From: Oceanobacillus timonensis
GTDB taxonomy: Bacteria; Bacillota; Bacilli; Bacillales; Amphibacillaceae
Assembly: GCF_900166635.1 (NCBI RefSeq)
Contig: NZ_LT800497.1
Location: 1,504,169 to 1,568,168, forward strand
Direction: 5' to 3'
DNA length: 64,000 nt
The position numbers were made by a program, and so were the translations under genes. Position 1 is the stretch's first letter. Every line of letters starts with the position of its first letter. Below the pieces are notes generated by a model. It saw nothing but the letters and a program-made list of their open reading frames with translations. It ran no database searches and was not told where the DNA came from. This document shows, one piece after another, positions 25,525 through 33,661 of the stretch.

Positions 25525-25884
25525 TATTTATGTAAACATTGTGCTCAATAAGTTCTGGAAATGAAATAAATGCATTTGCCTGTTGAAAATAAGTGTTGAG
25601 TACGGTAAAGTAACCAGTATAAGATAAATAATCCTCAAGCAAAAAACGATGCTGCTGTGAATGTTTATCATTAATGGAACATTCTTGTACATCGTTGTTT
25701 CTAAAATCTTTTCCTAATTCGTTTAGGAAAAGATTTTTTCGGGTGGTTCATTTGTTTGGCTGGTGTAACCACTTTAATGAAACAGCTGCTTTTTTGGGAT
25801 ATTATTCCTTTTCTAGAGGATAAAAATAATAGAACTGTGTAATATTAATTTCACACAACTAAATATAAATAGGAGGAATATTGT
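25525..25884. other. Intergenic region upstream of the YitT-family gene
   Basis: No gene is supported. A perfect 15-bp hairpin with a TTCGT loop and T-run (25703-25739) looks like a terminator but has no upstream gene. The last 45 bases hold the ribosome site AGGAGG of the YitT gene. Confidence 0.4.
25703..25739 (+). terminator. Strong orphan terminator-like hairpin
   Basis: AAAATCTTTTCCTAA (25703-25717) pairs perfectly with 25723-25737 across TTCGT, and T6 follows. It lies 180 bases after the terminator of the preceding gene. It may therefore end an unannotated short RNA starting in between, or be a leader attenuator for the YitT gene. Confidence 0.6.
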
Positions 25885-26820
25885 ATGAAGAACTATGTAT
25901 TTTTAATTGCCGGCACCTTTTTCTTTGCCGCTTCTGTGGCGATTTTTGCCATGCCGAATTCCTTAGCGGAAGGTGGTGTGCCAGGATTATCATTGCTTAT
26001 TTATCATCAAACTGATATATCCCCGGCATTAACTACGTTTATTCTGAATGCAATTACTCTTCTTGTAGGTTATCGTTATTTACCTAAAGATATGATTATC
26101 AAATCTGTCGTGACTATACCGTTATTTTCTTTTTTTATATACCTCTTAGAAGATTTAGCGAGCGGTATCCCGGATCCGCTTTTAGCTGCTGTTTTTGCTG
26201 GTGTATTTACTGGCGTTGGTTTTGGGTTAATTTTCCGTTCAGGAAGTACAACAGGGGGAACATCAACGATTGCTCGGATGTTAAACTATAAATTTGGCTG
26301 GGAATTAACAGGAACCAACTTTGTGTTGGATGCTTCTGTCGTTGTTGCCGGTGTTTTTATCATTGGTCCGGTGTACACGATGTATACAGTCCTTGCGCTG
26401 TTTATTGGAAAGCGGGTAACGGACTATGTATTAGAAGGTTTTGAAGCAAAAAGAGTCGTGCATATTTTTTCTAATAAAACCAAAGAAGTCGAGCATGCGC
26501 TGCAAACCAGTTTGGGGACACATACGACTGTTTTAAAAGCAGAGAAAAACTCAGAAGGTGTCGAAGAAAATCTAATTTATGTGGCTATCCCGAAACAACG
26601 GCTTTTCTATCTGAAAAAGCTGGTAAGCAGTATTGATGAAAATGCATTTACGGTTGTGCATACGGTGAAGGACGTTACCGGAGGCAGCTTTGCAGAAGCG
26701 CACCATCCGGGACAGAAAACATTCCGAAGCAAGAAATTGGAACGCCGCTATTATAAAAAGCAGGCGAATGAAGAGAGTTTTACATCTCCTGATCATAATA
26801 CTGCTAACGAGAAAGCATGA
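25885..26820 (+). CDS. YitT-family membrane protein (DUF161 + DUF2179)
   Basis: A 311-residue protein with five or six N-terminal helices (DUF161 type: SLAEGGVPGLSLLIYHQT and FGLIFRSGSTTGGTSTIARML near 117). A cytosolic DUF2179 domain follows (about 195-270: KRVVHIFSNKTKEVEHALQTS). The 40-residue basic tail is unusually long. The family is widespread in Bacillaceae and of unknown function, possibly transport. The ATG follows AGGAGG. Confidence 0.82.
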   Translation: MKNYVFLIAGTFFFAASVAIFAMPNSLAEGGVPGLSLLIYHQTDISPALTTFILNAITLLVGYRYLPKDMIIKSVVTIPLFSFFIYLLEDLASGIPDPLLAAVFAGVFTGVGFGLIFRSGSTTGGTSTIARMLNYKFGWELTGTNFVLDASVVVAGVFIIGPVYTMYTVLALFIGKRVTDYVLEGFEAKRVVHIFSNKTKEVEHALQTSLGTHTTVLKAEKNSEGVEENLIYVAIPKQRLFYLKKLVSSIDENAFTVVHTVKDVTGGSFAEAHHPGQKTFRSKKLERRYYKKQANEESFTSPDHNTANEKA

Positions 26821-26821
26821 A

Positions 26822-26873
26822 TATACGAAAAGGTCTTTTCCTTAGAAGATGAGGAAAAGGCCTTTTTCGTATA
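26822..26873. terminator. Bidirectional terminator
   Basis: A stem of about 21 bp (26822-26842 with 26852-26873), with T5 inside the right arm, between the YitT-family gene and the converging DUF1648 gene. Confidence 0.85.
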
Positions 26874-26883
26874 AAGACATGAA

Positions 26884-27081
26884 CTACTCTCTTTTTTCTC
26901 TAAAGAATTGCCAGTAAACAGAATATGGAATAATAACGCCAAGCAAAAGAACATATTTATGGACGACAATATCCGCTTCTCCGCGCCAATTAAAATGAAT
27001 CGGAATAGAGGCAGGCAAGAACAAAATAACAACAAACAACATCACCAACATAATGAAGAGTACCGTGATATCCTTTTTCAT
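26884..27081 (-). CDS. Small DUF1648-type membrane protein
   Basis: A 65-residue protein with two helices that flank the DUF1648 core PIHFNWRGEADIVVHKYVLL. This core is usually the N-terminal part of SdpI-type immunity proteins, or of small membrane proteins next to ABC transporters and regulators. I use ATG 27081, the third of three ATGs in a row, because AAAGGAG then sits 8 bases upstream. It follows the ABC permease gene by 12 bases and is likely the last gene of that operon. Confidence 0.72.
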   Translation of the reverse strand: MKKDITVLFIMLVMLFVVILFLPASIPIHFNWRGEADIVVHKYVLLLGVIIPYSVYWQFFREKRE

Positions 27082-27093
27082 CATCATTCTCCT

Positions 27094-28656
27094 TTATAAA
27101 AATTTTATCGTGCAGGTTCGCTGATAAAAAATCACAGCTAAACCAATTAATAGAACAGAAAGTGCCATATAGATCAAAAATAATGGAATAACCTGAAAGA
27201 AAATAAGTGCTAGCGGCACAAATACGATTGCCATCCCAGTAAGAGCTGCAATGAAAACAGACGGGCTTTGTTTAACAATATACATATCATTTTTCCAACT
27301 AAAATGTGGATAGAAAAAATTCAGCATTAAACCGAATGTAGTGATGAAAGCGGAATAGCTTACTGGAATGACGATAGCCCACACCAGCTGTTCCCAATTT
27401 GGAGAAAGTCTGATTACATAAGCAATCATACTAATGGAAAAACCAAAACAATGCAGAGAAAAAGTACAGGCTAACTTAGCTTGAACGATTCTTTTTTGTT
27501 CAATAGGCAATGTTTTTAAAATCCAGAGCTTATTGCCTTCCATGGACAGGGCAGCAGTTGCTGGGTTGCTTATTAGAAGCATGGCTGCAATAAACATGGG
27601 AAATACATTCGTTATTGTCTCCATTGAAATAGGCAGCGGGACAACATCTGTCAACTTTTCCGGTCCAAATAGAAGCAATGCGACACTAAGAAAGATTAAC
27701 AGCACTGTACCAAGTATCGAATTCAACAAGTAGTTATAGGAACTGAATAAAGTAGCTATTTCTTTTTTCCATAAAGCGAAGAAAATGCTCCGTTGTTTAA
27801 TAATCCGCTGTTTTGCATTATTTTTTACTGTGGAGGCAAGCAGCCGTAAGTTTAGCTTTCGATAATACTTACTACCGGTATAAATAAGCAGAACAAGGAA
27901 TAAACAGCTGATGAAAAGAAAAATCAGAATAGGAAAACTGGATGCTGCACTGTCAAATTGCCATAATACGGATGGTAAATACATGCTTGTCATTTGGCTG
28001 TACAAAGCAGTCCCTATTTCTTGCATACCTTCTGCCCGGCTTGACGCCTGTATCGTCGAATAGCTGAATATCCCTAGTAGAATAAGAGATAAAAAGACAG
28101 CCATCAGATTCATTTGCCGGAAATAAGCAGCCAGATGGTAAACAAAACTTCCCAAAATAACACCGATACAAATTGGAATAACCGGTGTCACCAGCGCTGT
28201 GATACAAAACAGTATCATGAAGACAGGTGACGCCGCAGTGTTTGGTGCCCAAACGAGTAATACAGGCAGGTTAAATGGTAGACTGATCAGCAAGTGAAAG
28301 AAATATAAATGCAGCAGCTTGCTGATAAATATTTCTTTGTCACTGACTGGGTAAGCGGAAAGCTGTTCAAAATCGCTGCTGCCAAAAATAGTACCGTTTG
28401 CACGTAAAAGCGATAAAAAGACCATCATGATACTGGAAACGGAGAGCATATAGACAGGAATCAGATGTCCTTGATTCATATCGGCCAATGTTTTTGCCGT
28501 CAGTGTATTATAGGCAAGCAAAAGAATTCCCATGAGAAGCAGCACAGCAGCAGTTATCTTCCCCCCTTTGTTTTGATTGCCGGAACGGAATAATAGATGG
28601 AATGGAATGCTGCCGGTAAGGTCATTTTTAAATAATATCCATATTTTTTGATTCAT
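27094..28656 (-). CDS. ABC-2 type permease
   Basis: A 520-residue membrane protein with 10-12 helices and no nucleotide-binding domain. It overlaps the ATPase gene by 29 bases and has its own ribosome site GGAGGT 6 bases upstream, so it is the membrane part of that exporter. The 1-30 segment is cytosolic and the rest alternates helices and basic loops. Family resemblance is to large uncharacterised permeases next to TetR regulators. The substrate is unknown. Confidence 0.78.
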   Translation of the reverse strand: MNQKIWILFKNDLTGSIPFHLLFRSGNQNKGGKITAAVLLLMGILLLAYNTLTAKTLADMNQGHLIPVYMLSVSSIMMVFLSLLRANGTIFGSSDFEQLSAYPVSDKEIFISKLLHLYFFHLLISLPFNLPVLLVWAPNTAASPVFMILFCITALVTPVIPICIGVILGSFVYHLAAYFRQMNLMAVFLSLILLGIFSYSTIQASSRAEGMQEIGTALYSQMTSMYLPSVLWQFDSAASSFPILIFLFISCLFLVLLIYTGSKYYRKLNLRLLASTVKNNAKQRIIKQRSIFFALWKKEIATLFSSYNYLLNSILGTVLLIFLSVALLLFGPEKLTDVVPLPISMETITNVFPMFIAAMLLISNPATAALSMEGNKLWILKTLPIEQKRIVQAKLACTFSLHCFGFSISMIAYVIRLSPNWEQLVWAIVIPVSYSAFITTFGLMLNFFYPHFSWKNDMYIVKQSPSVFIAALTGMAIVFVPLALIFFQVIPLFLIYMALSVLLIGLAVIFYQRTCTIKFL

Positions 28657-29359
28657 TGCGGACCTCCATAAAAATTTCTTCTAAACTTTTCGAGCCGACA
28701 ACCTCGTCCATAAATCCGTTTTTAACAAGTTCTCCTTGATGAATAATGGCGACTTTATTACACAGTTTTTGGGCAACTTCTAATACATGGGTTGAAAAAA
28801 ATACAGCGCCGCCATTTTGGGCATGTTCTTGCATCAATCTTTTTAGCTCATAAGAAGCAGTTGGATCTAAGCCGACAAAAGGCTCATCTAGAATAAATAA
28901 TGCTGGTCGGTGGACGAGAGCAGCAATGATAGCAATCCGCTGTTTCATGCCATGAGAGTAAGAAGCAATGCTGTTATGAAGTTTGCTTGTCATTTCAAAA
29001 ATGGTACTGTATTTGTCAATGGATTGTTTTCTCTCGGGTGAAGAAATTTCGAAAATATCGGCCATAAAGTTGATATACTGCATCCCGGTTAAATGCTCGT
29101 AAAGGTCAGGCGTATCAGGGATAAATGCGATTCTTTTTTTGCAGTGAACAGGATCGGTTTTGATGGAATAGCCATCTATCCATATCTCTCCCTCGTTAAA
29201 AGGATGGATTCCCACAATTGATTTAATCATCGTAGATTTGCCCGCTCCATTACTTCCAATAAAACCGTAAATATCACCGCTTTGAATATGGAGATTGATA
29301 TCCGTAATAGCTTTTGTTCCGTCTTCATACCTTTTGGTAACATGGTTTACTTTTAACAT
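28628..29359 (-). CDS. ABC transporter ATP-binding protein
   Basis: A 243-residue ATPase with Walker A GSNGAGKST (36-44), signature YSHGMKQR (near 134), Walker B LFILDEPFVGLD and an H-loop (FFSTHVLE). It belongs to the ABC-2 exporter group of Firmicutes. It is transcribed from a region containing the 13-bp operator shared with the upstream TetR gene, so that regulator should control it. Ligand unknown. Confidence 0.88.
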   Translation of the reverse strand: MLKVNHVTKRYEDGTKAITDINLHIQSGDIYGFIGSNGAGKSTMIKSIVGIHPFNEGEIWIDGYSIKTDPVHCKKRIAFIPDTPDLYEHLTGMQYINFMADIFEISSPERKQSIDKYSTIFEMTSKLHNSIASYSHGMKQRIAIIAALVHRPALFILDEPFVGLDPTASYELKRLMQEHAQNGGAVFFSTHVLEVAQKLCNKVAIIHQGELVKNGFMDEVVGSKSLEEIFMEVRNESKNMDII

Positions 29360-29373
29360 AAATTCCCTCCTAT

Positions 29374-29386
29374 TGACAAAGTGTCA
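29374..29386. promoter_or_regulatory. TetR operator copy 1 (ABC operon)
   Basis: TGACAAAGTGTCA, with half-sites TGACA and TGTCA, lies directly before the AGGAGGG ribosome site of the ABC ATPase gene. The same 13 bases occur at 30087-30099 in the promoter of the tetR gene. Confidence 0.75.
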
Positions 29387-29400
29387 GTTAAAGTGCTGAA

Positions 29401-29432
29401 AATAACCAATGAAGTAATATACATTGGTTATT
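29401..29432 (-). terminator. Hairpin at the end of the tetR gene
   Basis: AATAACCAATG pairs with CATTGGTTATT and overlaps the tetR stop codon; only a short T-stretch follows on the minus strand. It may limit read-through from tetR into the ABC operon. Confidence 0.55.
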
Positions 29433-30048
29433 CATCTAGAACGGATGCTTCTATTCCTAGCGTTTTTGCTAGAACTCCCTTGAAAGCTTGTAAATACACG
29501 TTCATTTCTGCCAACCCTAAATTCTTAAGTTTAAGATCATTCGAAACAAAAACATACCCTGTTACTAAAAAATGTGCGGTTTCATAAGGAAAGTCTACCT
29601 GAAAAACGTTCTGCTCTTTTCCTTCTTCAATTACTTTTGTAAATAAAGGGAGAAGTTTTTCAATAAACTTATGATAAAAACGGTCCATCATATATCTATT
29701 TTCTTCTAAGTGTACAGTTTCTTGCAGCGTGATTTTTTCTTCGGTAATTGTATCTTCTTGAATAATCGTTGTCTGTAAAAATTGGTTTAATTTCTCTGTC
29801 GGGGGTAAGGACATATTATTGACTATTTTTTTCATTTGGACAATGAGCGGATTAACAGACTTTTCGACTAAGATATAAAGAATTTCTGCTTTATTTTTAA
29901 AATGATAATAAAGCAGACCGCGTGAAATTCCTACTTGGTTAATGATGTCCTTTGTTGTTGTCTGCAGGTACCCTTTTTCCATAAATAGTTTCATCGAAGC
30001 ATCTAAGATTTCCGCTTTTCGTACTTCAGGCAATTTCACATCTCTCAT
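29428..30048 (-). CDS. TetR/AcrR-family transcriptional regulator
   Basis: A 206-residue regulator with an N-terminal HTH (ASMKLFMEKGYLQTTTKDIINQVGISRGLLYYHFKNKAEILYIL) and a helical ligand domain. I chose ATG 30048 because AAAGGAGG lies 8 bases before it; the ORF is open to 30072. Identical 13-bp palindromes in its own promoter and before the ABC operon indicate that it represses both. Induction by the exporter substrate is the usual mechanism and is inferred. Confidence 0.87.
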   Translation of the reverse strand: MRDVKLPEVRKAEILDASMKLFMEKGYLQTTTKDIINQVGISRGLLYYHFKNKAEILYILVEKSVNPLIVQMKKIVNNMSLPPTEKLNQFLQTTIIQEDTITEEKITLQETVHLEENRYMMDRFYHKFIEKLLPLFTKVIEEGKEQNVFQVDFPYETAHFLVTGYVFVSNDLKLKNLGLAEMNVYLQAFKGVLAKTLGIEASVLDE

Positions 30049-30086
30049 GTAATTATCCTCCTTTGAAATCATTATATACAGATGAC

Positions 30087-30099
30087 TGACAAAGTGTCA
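30087..30099. promoter_or_regulatory. TetR operator copy 2 (tetR promoter)
   Basis: The same TGACAAAGTGTCA as at 29374-29386. On the minus strand its start forms the -35 box TTGACA, which is followed by an 18-base spacer and TATAAT (30071-30076 region). Bound TetR would therefore occlude the -35. Confidence 0.8.
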
Positions 30100-30168
30100 A
30101 TAAAGTTTGACCGTGGAAATGTTAATGAATAAGTTACGTAAAGCTGATTGCTTTGTTATTATTACCCT

Positions 30169-30515
30169 CTCAACTTTCGCACCTGAAAATAAGCATATAT
30201 ATCTTGCTATTCCAGTATGAGCGTGATTGCTATTATCATGCTCTTTTTTTAAATCATCCTTGTATTTTTTGAAGAGGGTATGGTGCATAGCTCCGCTCCG
30301 GGCAACCACTACGCTTTCCGACGTACAAATGTTTTCGATGGGACGAGTAAGCGCAGTCCCAACCCCAGGAGTCACGGTTTTAGCTTGCAAACCACTTAGG
30401 AGTCTTCGTGGTTGGCCTGCGCTCTAATAGGATTCTACAGCGCATGGAAGAAACAATCAACCCCTGTCCCTATGGAAAGGAAGTTACTTTTTAAAAAGCA
30501 AAAGTTAAGTTAATA
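30169..30515. repeat. Structured Bacillaceae-type intergenic repeat, copy A
   Basis: The element starts with CTCAACTTTCGCAC (30169-30182). Its core lies between CAACCAC (30303-30309) and GTGGTTG (30408-30414), next to CGCTTTCC and AGGAGTCTT, which are the complements of the GACTCCT and GGAAAGC boxes of copy B. The right tail (30449-30512) resembles the tail of copy B. The core is inverted relative to the tail when compared with copy B. No gene lies inside. Confidence 0.7.
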
Positions 30516-30558
30516 AAAGATAGATAAACTCAGCCGTTTTCTATTTTCAAAAATTAAC

Positions 30559-30587
30559 TTGACAACCTCATCTTTTTAATTAATAAT
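30559..30587 (+). promoter_or_regulatory. Promoter of the iron-siderophore operon
   Basis: TTGACA (30559-30564), a 17-base spacer and AATAAT (30582-30587). The -10 box touches the first Fur box. Confidence 0.65.
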
Positions 30588-30617
30588 GATAATCGTTATC
30601 AATGATAATGATTATCA
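30587..30617. promoter_or_regulatory. Two adjacent Fur boxes
   Basis: TGATAATCGTTATCA (30587-30601) and TGATAATGATTATCA (30603-30617) are two 7-1-7 inverted repeats separated by one base. The second matches the Bacillus Fur consensus exactly. They cover the start site of the following transporter operon, so it should be repressed by iron-loaded Fur. Confidence 0.9.
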
Positions 30618-30662
30618 TTATTGAGTGTGGAGATTATCTATATTAAGAGAGGAGGCGAATCA

Positions 30663-31517
30663 ATGAAAGCGATTGAAGTGAACGACATTGATGTCGGCTA
30701 TATCAATGAATTAATCATTAAGAATCTCAGTATCTCGATTCCATCTAATAAGATTACAACTATTATCGGTCCGAATGGTTGTGGGAAGTCAACTTTAATT
30801 AAAAGCCTTGCTCGTATTTTAAATGTGAAGCAGGGGGCTGTTTTTTTAGAAGGGGAAGAAATCCATAAGGTCGATACAAAAAAGATTGCAAAACGAATGG
30901 CGATTCTGCCTCAGACTGCTGAAGCACCAGGAGGACTGACAGTATATGAATTAATTTCTTATGGACGTTTTCCGTATAAAAAAGGAATGGGCTCTTTAAG
31001 AAAGGAAGATTATGACTATATTAACTGGGCAATGGAAGTGACAGGATTAACAGAATTCCAGAATCGGTCAATCAATGCCTTGTCGGGAGGACAGCGGCAG
31101 CGAGTCTGGATTGCAATGGCATTAGCACAAGGGACAGACATTCTTGTGTTGGATGAACCGACTACTTATTTAGACTTGGCACATCAATTGGATATTTTAT
31201 TGTTATTGGATCGCCTTAATAAAGAAGAAGGTCGTACGATCATTATGGTTCTTCATGATTTAAATCATGCTTCCCGTTTTTCCGACTATTTGGTTGCAAT
31301 GCGTGATGGAGAGATTGTCACTGATGGCACACCGGAGGAAGTAATGACCTGTGATCATTTGCAGCAAGTTTTTCAAATTGATGCAAATATAGCTAGATGT
31401 CCACATAGTGCAAATCCAATCTGTTTATCATACCAGCTGTGTCAGGCAGAAAAAACGTCTGGCGGCTGTAACGTGAATGCTTCGTCTAAATCATGTTGGC
31501 AATCGGTGTCTGGCTAA
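30663..31517 (+). CDS. Iron-siderophore ABC transporter ATP-binding protein (FecE/YusV-like)
   Basis: A 284-residue ATPase with Walker A GPNGCGKST near 36, NALSGGQRQRVWIAMALAQ as signature, Walker B ILVLDEPTTYLDLAH, and IMVLHDLNHASRFSDYLVAM. This is the FecE-type pattern. The start is ATG 30663 with GAGGAGG upstream; an earlier GTG lies inside the Fur region. The last 35 residues are unusual: a tail with five cysteines (CPHSANPIC, LCQAEKTSGGCNV, KSCW) that common relatives lack. It powers the two permeases that follow. Fur boxes lie 46 bases upstream. Confidence 0.9.
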   Translation: MKAIEVNDIDVGYINELIIKNLSISIPSNKITTIIGPNGCGKSTLIKSLARILNVKQGAVFLEGEEIHKVDTKKIAKRMAILPQTAEAPGGLTVYELISYGRFPYKKGMGSLRKEDYDYINWAMEVTGLTEFQNRSINALSGGQRQRVWIAMALAQGTDILVLDEPTTYLDLAHQLDILLLLDRLNKEEGRTIIMVLHDLNHASRFSDYLVAMRDGEIVTDGTPEEVMTCDHLQQVFQIDANIARCPHSANPICLSYQLCQAEKTSGGCNVNASSKSCWQSVSG

Positions 31518-31560
31518 AATAAAACAAGTAAAAGCAATTAACGAGAGGTATTAGCATCCA

Positions 31561-32595
31561 ATGAATAAACTAGAAGAACGAAAAGAAGTCAAAGAAACCG
31601 TGCGCCCTGTCCGTGGCATGTTTATTTTAGGGATTGGGAGCATCCTTTTATTATTGTCTTTGGTGCTGGCTGTCTCATTTGGGTCAGCAGATATGTCCTT
31701 ACAAACGGTATGGCAGGCCATCTTCCAATTTGATTCAGATTTACAACAGCATCAAATTATTAGAGAAATACGTTTTCCCCGTATATTCGGCGCAGCGATT
31801 GTAGGCAGTTGCTTTGCTGTAGCAGGGGCATTAATGCAAGGAATGACACGTAATCCGCTTGCTGATTCAGGTTTACTAGGTTTAAATGCCGGAGCAGTTT
31901 TTATGTTAGCTTGCTGTTTTGCTTTTTTCCCGCATTTGCCTTATTTATATATGATTTTATTTTCATTTTTAGGCGCTGCACTTGGAGCAGGAATTGTATA
32001 CGGAGTGGGTTCATTGTCAAAAAACGGGCTGACCCCGATTCGCTTGGTGTTGGCTGGTGCGGCAGTCAGTGCGCTTTTAGGTGCACTTAGTGAAGGAATT
32101 GCGCTTTATTATGAAATTGGACAGGATTTAGCTTTTTGGTATGCAGGTGGTATTTCCGGAACAAACTGGAGCCATTTACAAATAATTATCCCGTGGTTAC
32201 TTTTAGCATTAATTGCTGCTATGACAGTATCCCGGTCGATAACGTTATTAAGTTTAGGGGAAGAGGTTGCAGTAGGTTTAGGAATAAAAACTGGGCGTGT
32301 GAAGCTGGCTGCTTCCTTGATTATTGTTGTTTTAGCTGGACTGGCTGTTTCTGTTGTTGGTGCCGTAAGCTTTGTAGGGTTAATGGTACCGCATATTGTC
32401 CGCTGGTTTATCGGGCAGGATTACCGCTGGATTATTCCAGGAACTGTTATCTATGGTGCTTTACTTGTTGTGCTGGCTGATTTGGCAGCACGCAACATCA
32501 GTCCTCCTCATGAAATGCCAATTGGTGCATTAATTGCCTTATTGGGCGTGCCTTTCTTTTTATACTTGGCAAGAAAGGGCGGGGGAATGGTATGA
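31561..32595 (+). CDS. Iron-siderophore ABC permease 1 (FecCD family)
   Basis: A 344-residue permease with about nine or ten helices. FecCD blocks are REIRFPRIFGAAIVGSCFAVAGALMQG (near 65), the following TRNPLADSGLLGLNAGA, GAVSFVGLMVPHIVRWFIGQDYR near 275, and PHEMPIGALIALLGVPFFLYL at the end. The C-terminus overlaps the second permease by four bases (ATGA), so both form the heterodimer that carries the siderophore inward. Confidence 0.92.
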   Translation: MNKLEERKEVKETVRPVRGMFILGIGSILLLLSLVLAVSFGSADMSLQTVWQAIFQFDSDLQQHQIIREIRFPRIFGAAIVGSCFAVAGALMQGMTRNPLADSGLLGLNAGAVFMLACCFAFFPHLPYLYMILFSFLGAALGAGIVYGVGSLSKNGLTPIRLVLAGAAVSALLGALSEGIALYYEIGQDLAFWYAGGISGTNWSHLQIIIPWLLLALIAAMTVSRSITLLSLGEEVAVGLGIKTGRVKLAASLIIVVLAGLAVSVVGAVSFVGLMVPHIVRWFIGQDYRWIIPGTVIYGALLVVLADLAARNISPPHEMPIGALIALLGVPFFLYLARKGGGMV

Positions 32596-33626
32596 GCATA
32601 CAAAAAAATAACCAGCATAGCCAGTTCAGAAAAGCGCAAAGGGCAATGCTGGTTAGCGCTATTTTAGTTCTGCTGATGATTATCATATTTTTAATCAGCT
32701 TAAACACAGGGAGCATTTACTTAACCCCGACAGAAGTCATATTAACTTTCTTCGGACAAGGTACGGAACAGCAGAATCTGATTTTATTTGATTTTCGGTT
32801 GCCGCGTATGGTTATTGCTTTGCTGGTAGGAATGGGACTTGCAATTTCAGGAGCAGTGCTGCAGGGAATTGTCCGGAATCCATTGGCGGATCCCGGAATT
32901 ATCGGCATTAACGCCGGAGCGGGTTTAGCTGTGATGTTATTTTTATCTTTCTTTGCAGTAACAACAACACTATCTGTTTTTCTGATGCCATTTTTAGCTT
33001 TTCTTGGAGCTGCTGGGGCCGCGCTTATCATCTATATACTGTCTTACAAGCGTTCGGAAGGAATTTTACCTATGCGGTTAGTATTGACAGGGATTGCAGT
33101 TGCAGCTGGTATTAATGCATTAATGATTGTGTTAACACTGCGATTGAATCCGGAAACGTATCAATTTTTGGCTACTTGGCTTGCAGGAAACATTTGGGGT
33201 TCGGATTGGCAGTTTGTGCTTGCATTACTTCCCTGGCTTATTATTTTGATTCCGTTTGTTTACGCTAAAGCGATGGTTCTGAATATTCTTCATTTAGGGG
33301 AAGAAACGTCCGTTGGATTAGGCGCAAATCTGGAAAAAGAGCGGCGTGGACTATTAGTAGCTGCTGTTGGACTTGCTGCAGCAAGTGTTTCGGTTAGCGG
33401 CGGAATCGGATTCATTGGGCTTATTGCTCCGCATCTTGCCAGGCAGCTGGTTGGTGATAAGCATGAGTATGTTATTCCTGTTTCTGGATTAATAGGCGCG
33501 TTCCTGTTGCTCTTGGCAGATATGATCGGTCGCTTCATTCAACAGCCGGAAGTGCCGGCAGGAATCATTGTCGCGATAATTGGAGCTCCTTACTTTTTAT
33601 ATTTATTAGCAAGACTGAAAGATTAA
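32592..33626 (+). CDS. Iron-siderophore ABC permease 2 (FecCD family)
   Basis: A 344-residue FecCD permease, the partner of permease 1: FDFRLPRMVIALLVGMGLAISGAVLQG, VRNPLADPGIIGINAGAGLAV, GGIGFIGLIAPHLARQLVGDKH and EVPAGIIVAIIGAPYFLYL. It starts with ATG inside the previous stop. The pair is of nearly equal length, as in FecC/FecD or YfhA/YfiZ. Confidence 0.92.
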   Translation: MSIQKNNQHSQFRKAQRAMLVSAILVLLMIIIFLISLNTGSIYLTPTEVILTFFGQGTEQQNLILFDFRLPRMVIALLVGMGLAISGAVLQGIVRNPLADPGIIGINAGAGLAVMLFLSFFAVTTTLSVFLMPFLAFLGAAGAALIIYILSYKRSEGILPMRLVLTGIAVAAGINALMIVLTLRLNPETYQFLATWLAGNIWGSDWQFVLALLPWLIILIPFVYAKAMVLNILHLGEETSVGLGANLEKERRGLLVAAVGLAAASVSVSGGIGFIGLIAPHLARQLVGDKHEYVIPVSGLIGAFLLLLADMIGRFIQQPEVPAGIIVAIIGAPYFLYLLARLKD

Positions 33627-33661
33627 ACGTTTTAAACTAAAAATAGAAAGAGGATAAACAA

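Noticed and set aside
25433..25642. Minus-strand 69-codon frame after the YhfP-like gene
   Set aside because: The stretch ending in INKGE looks protein-like, but the frame runs through two hairpins and starts with TTG without a ribosome site.
30097..30427. Frames inside repeat copy A
   Set aside because: They result from the GC-rich structured repeat; no start signals, and copy B has no matching frame.
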